Assembly (NCBI GenBank): GCA_902729315.2
Contig: LR746272.1
Location: 3,072,035 to 3,136,034, forward strand
Reading direction: 5' to 3'
DNA from: Spirodela intermedia
Taxonomy: Eukaryota > Streptophyta > Magnoliopsida > Alismatales > Araceae
DNA length: 64,000 bases
The notes under the pieces were generated by a model, which did no database searches, was not told the DNA's origin, and saw only the letters and a list, made by a program, of their open reading frames with translations. Positions 49,628 to 59,900 of the stretch are shown here, piece after piece (position 1 is the stretch's first letter; every line of letters starts with the position of its first letter). Made by a program: the position numbers and the translations under genes.

Positions 49628-52600
49628 TCAGTCAACCCTGGGCCACGTATTCGTCCTTCTCAAGCACCGTTTTTTAGATTCCCTCTGCTCGTTAGCCTTC
49701 TCCAGCACCTAGTTATAGAAACATCAGAGCTGTTCAGATCATAATAAGTGCATAAAATAAGTAATAGATGCTGCAATAATTTCATAAAGATATGACGGCA
49801 TTCAATGTGCTGGACGGCCCTTAATTATTTTATTCATTGGAAATCAGAAAAAAGAAAAAAATAATAATATATACATATGTATTGGTTAGAATCTGGACGG
49901 AAAATATTTTTTTGATTGTAGAACTCTCCAGTCTTGTTTTAGTAAAGATATCGACATTGATACATGTAATCATATTGGTACAAACCAAGGTTAATTAAAA
50001 TAATAACGTTGGAGCTCATAGTGATAAAAAAAATTGGAATAAATTTTCCCAGATCTGTTGTCAAAAACATTCCCCATATGGAAAAAAGATTCAGCAGAAT
50101 GATCGAAGCAGGATGCAGCCCAAAAAACAAAAAAAAAACGTCATTATGTACTAAGAATATTTATTCCTACATTTTTGGAGGGTGCTACATGGTCACCCCT
50201 GGAGTTGGCCGTGGTTGACAATCAGATCACTGGTGGAAGTCAAAGGAGAGATGCTCAACAGCCACAGTCGATGGGGACCCTCCTAGAAGTCAACCGCAGG
50301 AGGGTTGATAGAATGTTCTACGCGTCTAGGGAGAGGTGCCTCCATATCATCCACACGAAGAGGGGGAGGTAGTGGAGGGTTGGAATCTAGATGATTCTGT
50401 GGTATCCGACGGATGAAATTATGTGGAAATAAAGATACTGCCGTTCTTTCCTTCACTAGCATAAAAAGAGTTCACCTTGGGATTATTATATGTCTGTGCT
50501 GACCCATGATCAAAGGAAGTTGTGATTAAATTACAAATGGAGTGGGCTCACAGAAAATTTCAAAAGACCTAGGTAATATCTCCAGAAATTAATAGAATGT
50601 TGGTCAACAAAATCCTTTGATGTATTTATGCTTCAGTTACTAATTCTTCTAGAGTCTGAAATCAAGGAATGGGAACGACCAATAGAACTCCAACATCCTA
50701 AATGATGACAAAGTCAACGTCACAGCAGGTTGAATAAAATTATGTCCTATAAGAGAGTGAGAAATATCCAATTTCCATGCTCTGTGGCCCTCTGGGCATC
50801 ATCACATGCCCCAAAGATTCTTGACAAGTCAACCAAATCATGAAGCTCATTGCATTTAGCTTCAATTTACAAAATGTGAATGACTTTTCCCTAGTGGTGC
50901 TCATAGCAACCTGATGTACTTCTAGATTTCTTCAATTGATGAACTTCAAGCATTGTCCCCTATCAGTATTGATGCAGCGAAGTTGAGTGGAGATGAAGCT
51001 CCTCTTTGAGTCCACAAGAAATGAAATTTCTGTGAAGTTGCCATGCCCTAAATCCACAGAATCTAAAAGGGGAGATCTTGAAACCACAAGATCAAAGGAA
51101 ACCCTTGAATCCACAAGCAAAAAGATAAAATCTCCAAAAGACGAAATTTTCGGAATAATGAATGATTTCTCTAGGGCTATATAGTATGGGACCTTTAAAC
51201 AGACCGAGTTTCTGCTAGGCCGCCTTTAAAAATGCGGTTCAAATCATGGTGGCACATTAAAATAAAATTAAATCATGTTTAAACAAATTTAAAAAGGACT
51301 AAAAGCGGGAAAAGGAATTAAAAGCGGGAAAATTATCTATGACGGGTTTTATTTGGTACAAATCTGATTTGGGCTTTTAATGGTCTTCTGATCTTTGTAG
51401 TCCATAATTTTGGCTTCACGGACGCCTAGCCCATCATTTTTTCGGACCACTTAGGTCAAAAAACTTTTACCCTTTTCTTTGTTGTTGTTGATGGCCTACA
51501 TCAAGTATTTGCTAGATTAATAGAAGAGGCTTTGTTCGTCATTTTGCAAGCCTCACTTCATCACTCCTCTTCATCAGCCTTAAACTAGAAAATGTCCCAG
51601 CCACAACATCTCCCCCCCCCCCCTCCCCCTCCTCCCTAATCCCCATGGTCATAAACCCACTCTACTCCGTCATCAGATCAGTTGTCAAACTACCAGAAGG
51701 ACGTTGACCATCACCAGTTCTCATAACTTATTGACTCAACCACTCTCCCATGCTAAGCCTAAACTTGTGAATGGTCCCATCCACAACATTACTGCCTGGC
51801 CACCCCAGCCCAAGGAAAAGGAAAAGCGAGAACAACAATCAATAGTCAATGCCCGTCTCCTATGAAACCATACTCCCACATCCATATTTAGGGACGCCCA
51901 CCTAAACTGCACAGAAATTGATCCATGTGAGCAAATTATGTGATGCCATGTGAGGATCGTTTAGGCTCCACTTCTGTTGCATATAAAATTCACTTTTGTG
52001 TTAAAACATTGTGTTTCATACACTGAACACATCAAACACTGTGTATTATTCTTGTGTGCAGCCAACATGTAATCGCCATGCTAGGAGATACATAAATTGT
52101 CATCCTCAGTTGATCACTACCCAGTGAGAATGCAACATAAGGGAACTTGGTACAGGATCCAAATATTAGGGAGTTTCGAGTCTATTAAAACAGGAAAAAG
52201 GATTCTGATATGTCTATATGGATGGTACAGAAAGCCAAATGTTTTTTATTACACAAACACTATGCTTTGTCAAGTAATTGATCATATTTCAGTTTTTTTA
52301 CTGTATTTTACCCTGCTTGTATCCAAAAATATAAATGTCATATAAAAAATATAAACTGAATACAAGTACAGGCTAAATCGAAATTTTATCTGTACCATAT
52401 GAAATCTCTAAATTCTCTCATTTCATGTCACTTACACTGATGTTGTCTAGAAACCAGTCCATTTTTCTCAGGGCGACAACAACGAGCTAAAAACTCAGTG
52501 ACTTCAGCTCTGATATGTATTTTCCCATTACTACTGGAACATTCGAGACACTTTCCCCGAAAGGACTTGACAGAAAATTCGATTGAACCAACGAGCTCAT

Positions 52601-55356
52601 CTTTGTTTAGTTCGATAAAACAACTCTCTATTAGGCACCAGAGCACGGTAAAAACCCCAGAAAAACATAGATTACTAATATAAATCTGCGAGGCATGTGA
52701 TGGGTATCAAAAAGCTGCAAAACCTTTAATGCTGCCCCAGAATTTTTTTATGAATTCAACGACAAAGTCAACAACACAGCAAAGAGAACATCGGAACAAA
52801 ACAAAACTAGAAAGTGAATCAATGATAATGACTTGGTGTGAAGAAAGCCAGTATCACAAAACATCTACACAAATGGGAAAAATAATGGAAAACAAGAGAT
52901 GTGATTTCAGCCATCTTGCAAGTAAAACAAAGAAAACGTCAATACTAACATAGCAGAAGGGTTTAATTGATGATCATCCCATTAGCTAAAAAAGATAACT
53001 CAAAAACTTTTAGCTAACGTGGGAAGCATTGCTTATCTACTCCAATGAAGTACATCTATATATATATATACATAGACTTGTGACAGCGGTGTTGAAGAGA
53101 ATTAAAACAAAAAAAGGGCCCAAAATTCTTTTTTCTTGAACAGATGAATTTCATTAAAAGCAGAACTGGTGAAGAGCTCATACCTGACTTTTCTGCATCT
53201 CCAAAATCTCTGCCTGTAAGTTACAAATCTGTGTCAGAGTACACCCACAGGAACATGTAAGTTGCATCTTTGTGCATCTACTTTTCTGGAACTATCTTTT
53301 TATGTTTCCATTATTGTGGTGGTGAAAGTCTGTACCATATTCTAACGAACCATAGCTTCATTGTGGTTTTCTTACCTGAAGATTCAGTGCATATCTACAG
53401 ACCAAAATAAAAGAACGTTGTATGAGAAGAAAGGTACCTGTTTCTTAAGCAATTCTTCATTCTGCTCCTTCAGTTTTGCTATTTCAGCTTCCAACTCCAG
53501 GGTGTATGCCTAGACAGATAAGAAGATGATATATGATATTAAACAGACGTAATTGTGGCATCTATGTTACACATTGTAAAAGATGACACAAAATTGGCAA
53601 CTCGTCAGTGTATATATATATTATATATACGAAGGAGGCTACATGAAGATTTAACCCATTTCTTCCTTAAATGAGCCATAAAAATATGGTATCCTTTTTA
53701 AACATAGTTAACCGTCTAAAGGAATAAGGTTTGGGCATGGCTTCCACCACATCTCATTATTAAGGGCATCTCATCAGATCTGGCAACTCCGTTTCATCAT
53801 TATGGAAATAAAACTCTATAAAGAGTCACAGAATATAAGGAAGATATGGCAGTGACCATTTTGCAGCTATGATCACTGAGTATGGATGAGGGAAGTACAA
53901 AACTTCTGGTAAACAATTTTGTAACAAAGAAGATGTATCCTGTGTCTGCTGATTATTAAAGTTGATATTACAAATTGTGTGAGATACAAACAGGAGAGCC
54001 CCCTGACCATTCCTCCGTCAAAGATTGGTACCCTCACAATTGAGGGGAAAAGCATAAGCTGAAGGTGAAGAATGAAGGTCACTATAAAGTAGCCAACAAT
54101 AAGTATCTCATTACTCATTTCTAACCCAACACAGATGCAACCTCAAACCTAATATCCGATCTCAACACATTGTTCTATTGACAGTTATTCCAATAGGACA
54201 AACTATCAAGATAGCACTAATTTTTTTTGCACAAGAAATGATCCAGCAGACCAATATCAGACTTAAAAGGAACCTAATTTGAAATGAACGTCAGAAAGAT
54301 TACCTGCTTGCGGGCACGTGATCTTGCAGCTGATTCTCTGTTTTTAATCATCCGCCTCTGTCTCCGCTCCACAACCTTCTCAACAATACCATTGGATTTC
54401 CTTCTTAGTCCTCTGTCAATTGCAGATGGAACAGGTGATAAGGATGATGAATTTCCATTGCCCTTTCCTAGTCCATCTGAAGATTCATCCGCTGTTCTGC
54501 CCCCATTTGACCCCAGATCAGCCATGCCCAGTATCAAACCATTGTTAACCGCTGAATCACTCGTTCCCATAATTCCTCCACCAGCTCTTAGTCCCTGCCA
54601 ACTTAGGAGTTCAGGTGTGTTTCCCAATGGCGCTCTAGCAGAATAAGGAGGCACCACCCCACCAGCATTCATGGTAAGACTAGTGACAGTAGGACTATTG
54701 GTAAGTTGATTGGGCGCTAGGGATGAATTAGTGTTCGCTGCTGAAGGGAACCCAAGGCCAAGCCCGCTGTTACCATCAAAGTCTGACGTTGAAGCATCCC
54801 CATAGAAGGCATTGCCGTCAGTTGTAGTATTTGAGGAGGTAATTACTGATCTGGGCTCTGTGACGTCCTCCCACGTCACACCAGCCTTCAGCAGGAACTC
54901 CTCAAGGGTAACCTCTCCCAATGTTGGTTGTCGTTGTTTTGGTTGCACTGTAGGCCCAGATAGGTCTTGCACGCTGCCCGCATCCCTAAACACATCCCGC
55001 CAGACCTCGTCAACTGTCTTCTGAATAAGTGATTCAGGCAACGTCAGCGAGCCCTGCCTCTGTAGGTTCAGTGCACCTATGCCCGCAACTCCACGATCCC
55101 CCAACATGACTGTGGTTGCTGCTGAGGCCACTGCTGTCTGATTCTCCTCTGCATTCCAGATGCTCTTCAGGAGCTCATCCATGTTCATAGAACCAAAATC
55201 CTTGCCACGTCCCCCAAGCGCATTTTGAAATTCGTCAAAGGTCAACGAATAGACAGAAGATTGCCTCACCAGTGTGGGCGGAAGGTACCCGGAGCCTGAG
55301 GGCCCTGCAGACGGGAGCCCATCCTTGCCATCGAATCCCAGAGTTTTGGAATTCAT
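49628..55356 (-). CDS. ABF: ABF/AREB-type bZIP transcription factor (ABA signalling)
   Basis: Nuclear activator of ABA-responsive genes through ACGTG elements, 411 residues. Exons on the minus strand: 55356-54304, 53509-53438, 53213-53184, 49708-49628; all introns are GT-AG and phase 0. Conserved blocks: C1 at about 31-70 (RQSSVYSLTFDEFQNALGG), C2 at 100-122 (RQGSLTLPESLIQKTVDEVW) and C3 at 142-160 (RQPTLGEVTLEEFLLKAG); each carries an RxxS/T site of the SnRK2/CDPK type. The basic region NRESAARSRARKQ ends exon 1. The zipper (LELEAEIAKLKEQNEELLKKQ) is in exon 2 and AEILEMQKSQ in exon 3. Exon 4 gives VLEKANEQRESKKRCLRRTN and then TWPRVD. The usual tail is CLRRTLTGPW. The different end still keeps R-x-x-T-x-P, the known 14-3-3 docking form. 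Intron 3 is about 3.5 kb. The gene is head-to-head with the remorin. Confidence 0.93.
49709..53183 (-). other. Large intron 3 of the ABF gene
   Basis: About 3.5 kb of AT-rich sequence between the 10-codon exon 3 and the terminal exon. It includes a C12 run near 51612, a short tandem AAAAGCGGGAAAA near 51303-51333 and an AT tract at 53057-53070. The open frames inside have no domain. A GC-richer patch (50160-50370) may be a mobile-element remnant, but I cannot name it. Confidence 0.7.
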
Positions 55357-56270
55357 TTTCCAATAATGAAGATGGCGATACCAGTTGCACCAATAAGAAA
55401 GAAATATCCACCGTATGCTCCTCTCAAATGCGTTTTAAGACCCTCCCTCCTCTCGAGAGCCAAGAGGCTTTTCCTTTCTGACTTCACGTTCGTCTTTTTG
55501 TCTCCCTGATTCACATCAGAAGATAGCAGAGGAACACACGCAGGGAGCATCAGGATTCCGAATTCGTCAGCCAAATCCAGAACGCAACAACCGCTAGATA
55601 GATACACCAGGATCCCAATCTCTTCTCCACCATAACAACAAAAGGAGCATGTGGGAAAACATGCGAAAAGGAAAAACCCAAGAGGGCACCATCAGTAAAT
55701 CAGAAAACCTAAAACCCCAGCGAGACTAACCAGACCTCTGGGTTCCCTGAGAAACCAGATCGCTCGTTTCTCCACCGATGGGGAAGGATTTGACCCAGAA
55801 AACCAGTGGAAAGCCACAATTCATCGTCGAGAAGCAATTCGGAAAAGGATCAAACAAACGACTCTAATTCAGCCGGTCACAACCTCCACCTTCAAATCGA
55901 AGGCGTGAAGTGGACCTCGCCGGCCACGCTCCCCCTTCCCCGCTTCCCATAACAACAGTGGATGCGACGGATGGGAAGAATTTTGCGCCCTCGATGAAAA
56001 ACCCACTCGAGGAGGGACCCCGAAGCTCCAAAATTCCACTCAGTAGCTTAATTTCACTACGCTTCCCTTCCCCGTTTGCAAAGGGTATGCGAGAGAGAGA
56101 GAGAGAGAGAGAGAGTACCTTCGCTTTGTCTGGCCGCTGCCGGCACCTCCCTCCTCTCTCTTTCCCCCCTCCGTGCGCTCGGCCGTGGGGACAAGTGTCG
56201 ACCTCCGCAGCCTTCGTTCGTCGGTTGACGAAGGGAGATCTCTGTTCTCTCTCCTCCGCCATCCACGCGC
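55357..56270 (-). promoter_or_regulatory. ABF leader with probable 5' UTR intron
   Basis: On the minus strand, GCGAAG|GTACTCTC gives a donor at 56118/56119 followed at once by a (CT)n tract (56093-56115). A pyrimidine-rich acceptor, GATGTGAATCAG, lies near 55509. This would make an intron of about 0.6 kb in the leader. Open frames across this stretch are not supported as coding. Leader introns are common in this bZIP group as I recall; the splice is inferred. Confidence 0.4.
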
Positions 56271-56996
56271 GTCGAATCTTAAGTCGGTGGGACGGCCGTA
56301 GGCGGGCCGGGCCTTTCAGACGTATTCGGCCCGCTCACAGCCAGCATCGGCCCGACCCACTTGAATATTTCCATTTATTTAGTTCCCGCCTAATTCCTTG
56401 GATAAATACGGTGCTTCACATGAATCATCATGGCCCAACGAATCGACGGCTCCTGATTGGGCGGCATCCCGTGCTCTTCGGGAGTGATGGGTCGGGGGGC
56501 CGGGGGGGGGGGGGGGAATGCTAACATCACCTGCGGTGAGAGCACCTCCCGGTTTAAATGCGCCAGGTGGGCGCAGCGGATTCGCAGCTGGCAGAGAAAA
56601 CCTACAGCGGTGGCCATTCCCGGGGACTCACCAGGAGGTCATCTAAGCATCCGTCAGACAGTTATGCGAGCCCCGCCGCGCCTGAGTTACGCGATTCCGC
56701 GAGTGCTGTTACCGTTAAAGTATGATATTCTTACTCCTCGCATGGGTGGTATACTCTCTCTCTCTCTCTCTCTCTCTCGCTTGCTGAGGAGGGGTCCGCG
56801 GTTTGGGGGGGTTGACGGTAGTAGATCTGCTGGTGAATAGCGTAGAGAGAGAAAGAGAGTGAAGGGCAAGTGGTCGTCCCCGGTAATGGAGACATGGAGG
56901 CTTTCTCCTCTGCTACTCTGCGTTCTGGATGGGTATTAATGGCTGTGGGAGGGAGAGGAAGGGGGAGGACGGGGGGAGGGAGAATGCAGAGGGGGA
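56271..56996. promoter_or_regulatory. Shared head-to-head promoter of ABF and remorin
   Basis: About 0.7 kb separates the presumed ABF transcript start (minus) from the remorin start codon (plus). It contains GGGCCGGGCC and CGGCCCGC boxes at 56302-56332, ATGGCCCAACG at 56430, a G-rich segment at 56491-56516 (GGGGGG-CC-G15), a CT tract at 56754-56778 and a purine G-rich leader at 56947-56995 directly before the remorin ATG. Confidence 0.5.
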
Positions 56997-59900
56997 ATGC
57001 CGGTGTTAGGGCAGGAGGCTCCTGCGGGAGAGGAGGTGGAGATGGCTGAAGCAGCGGCTTGCCGGGTGACTCAGCTTCAACGGCAAGCCGGCTGGAGGAG
57101 GAGGAGAGGGAGGGGAGGTGGGAAAGGAGCTTCGGAAGAGCAGGGTGGCGCCTCCGGTGGTGTGCTCCTCGTCCCTGGCCGGAATAAACGCGTGCACGGC
57201 GGTGGCGGCGGCGGCGGTGGCGACAGCAACAATTCCGGCCACGTCTTTGTCACCACCAGCGGCAGCTTGGCGTCGTCAGCCTCAGCCTCTGCCTCGTGCA
57301 GCCGTTGCTCGTCTGGATCCGATCATGAGGCTCTCTTCTCGCAGCTTTCGCTGGTATGCACGACGTCGCGATCCCCTCTCCTCCTGAGGTCTTGTCCCTT
57401 TCGTTTGTTGTTTTTGCATCCCTGCCGACGGCACCTAGCCGGTCAAGCGATCGAGGCTTTCTTAAATATTAATATTAATGTTAATGAGCTGGAGGAACAG
57501 AGAACAGGAAGTCTTCATTCTTGCCGAGTGACCTCGTGATCCAACCTCGCCGCTCTTCCTTTTCTTCATGTTCACATTTGTAACAAATGTGTCTGTCGCT
57601 TCCGGGATGCGGCCGCCGTTGACGCAGTTTAGTGGGAGAAAATGCACAGGCTGCAGAAGGCAGTGGGAACAGAGGAAGGGGAGGAACAGTAGCCTTTAAC
57701 CTTTTCTGTCTTTCGCGCTCCTTTTCCTGTTCACACATGCTCTCTTCCTACGGGGTTTAATTTCCTCCGCTTCGCCTTTTATTTGCCAATTTGCGCGGGC
57801 GGGCCTGCCAGAGGAATCGCAATTTACTCTCTTTTTCCACCTGTTTTCTGCGATTCCATGCAGCATTTGGCGGGACGCGACCGCCCTGGTGGTCCAGATC
57901 AATTTGGGAAGAAGAGGCGGCCCTCAGTTGATGCCGCGACCCCGCGTAAATCCGTAGGTACTCACTGTTGCCAGTTGCCTAACCCGTGTGTAGTGTCTGT
58001 CTCTGCCCTATCCCCATCTCCCGTTTCTTTGAATCCTCTCTCTCTCTCTCTCTCCATCCCTCCCCCCCCCTTCCGGACGGCACGATCGTGAGAAGAAAAA
58101 TGGGGGCTGGAGCAGTGGCTGCAGGGCGCTTAACTTTTTCATCCCCGTTCAAACTTCCCAGACTCTAATCAAGACGTGCTGGGCGTGGAAGAGGAAGCCG
58201 AAGCGCTAGATCCTGCGAAGCACTCCTTCTCAATCGCTCTCAAAGGTAAGGGCCAACGCCAGCTCATTGGCATTCCGTTGTGCCTGCGGTGCCTCTAACC
58301 CAGGACTTGTTGATAAGTTCGTCTTCGTTCTTCTGATTCTTTTGTAGAATGCCAGAACCGCCGGTTCAGATCTGAGTCACCCGCGTCTCCGCCGGAGGGA
58401 AGCCACGGAAGGTGGAGGGCTGCCTCGCTCGACTTGAACTGCCAGGGGGCTGATGTGCCCTTCTCGTCCTCAGGTCTCTATACTGCTGGATCAAGCATGA
58501 AAAAGAGCTCGGCCGTATCTGCGCGCAGCAAGTCGGGAGTGTTCCCGAGCCCTGGTACTCCGAATTACCGCCATGATGACGGAGCAACAGGGTACCAGAA
58601 GGGGTGGAGTTCTGAGCGAGTCCCCCTGCCTGCCAAATCTGGCCGGAGATATGTTAGTACTTCGGCATTGTTGCCATTCAACAACGGACGAACATTGCCG
58701 TCAAAATGGGAGGACGCAGAGAAGTGGATCTTCAGTCCAGTTTCCGGTATTGATCGTCCTGCGGGCCTCCCACCTCACCATCGGCGACCGAAGTCAAAAA
58801 GCGGGCCACTTGCCACGCCCTTCGAGATGGGCTATTCCTACTCATCGGCTTCACCACCCATGTCAATGTTTGATGGGGGAAGAATCCGAAATTTTCCCGA
58901 TAATTCTCCTTTTCTGACGGGTGTTCTGATGACAGAACGTGGGTGTTGTGGCAGTGTTAGCAGTGGTGGGGGAAGCGGCAGTGAAGGAGTAAGAATATCA
59001 GTGACGGGGGGAGGAAAGGGGTCGTATTGTGCACATGCAGATGAGGGAGTAGTCAGGCCCGCAAGTGTCCCTGGGTGTTCTGATCTGCTACTTCAGTCAT
59101 CTTTCTCTCTGCCCGGTTTTGGAGGTATGATGTTCCTTTTTCTGCATTATGATTGGCTGATTTCTGGATGGTAATGTTTTTATTTTTTGCTCAATTGATT
59201 CCTGTAATGTACACAGCTCAATCTGGTCTCACTTTTCCAAGCATTTGCACGAGTTTTATCGTTGAATAAATAGAATGGAATGTATTCCTCAATCCAAAAT
59301 GTGTGAATACAACAGTCGAAGTTCTCAAGATGGTTACTCTTTCTTTTCATTTTGCAGAACTAAATATTTAGTAATTTCGTGATAGTGTTTAACCCAAGTT
59401 GGTGAACAAATAGAGGATCTATCACCAATTCCAGAAAAGAGAGCGTCATAAACTTCAGTGGATGCTTTTTAGAAGTTTTTATGTGCAAGAAGTCCACTGG
59501 AATAACAGTAAACCATCAAAGTTATGAATCGTGTGTGGCTGCTCTACTGTGGACCTTCTAATCTATTGAGAAAAATCACTCATCATAATTCAAATACAAG
59601 TTCCCAATTGGCATAATATCAGAAAAAGAATGTCTGAGAGAAGGAATATGTAGAAAATTCGCTGCGACAGGGACAGTGGGAGCCTAGATGAGGTTTAATC
59701 ATTTAATTATGATTCCCTTCTTCCAGATAATCTAATTTATCTTTTCCAAATGCACGATTGGCTTGAAGCTTATGGGCTGAAACTTTGGAGCATAAAGAAA
59801 ACCACAGCCAAGAGAACTGAATTTTGGTACTCATGGCATCATCTGTTGCCATTCTTAATTGGCTCCATCGTGATGTAGAACTTGGTGGTGTAGCTGAGAT

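Noticed and set aside
52428-52646. Minus-strand frame considered as the ABF last exon.
   Set aside because: The translation has no KKRCLRRT-type motif; the exon at 49628-49708 matches the family and the phase.
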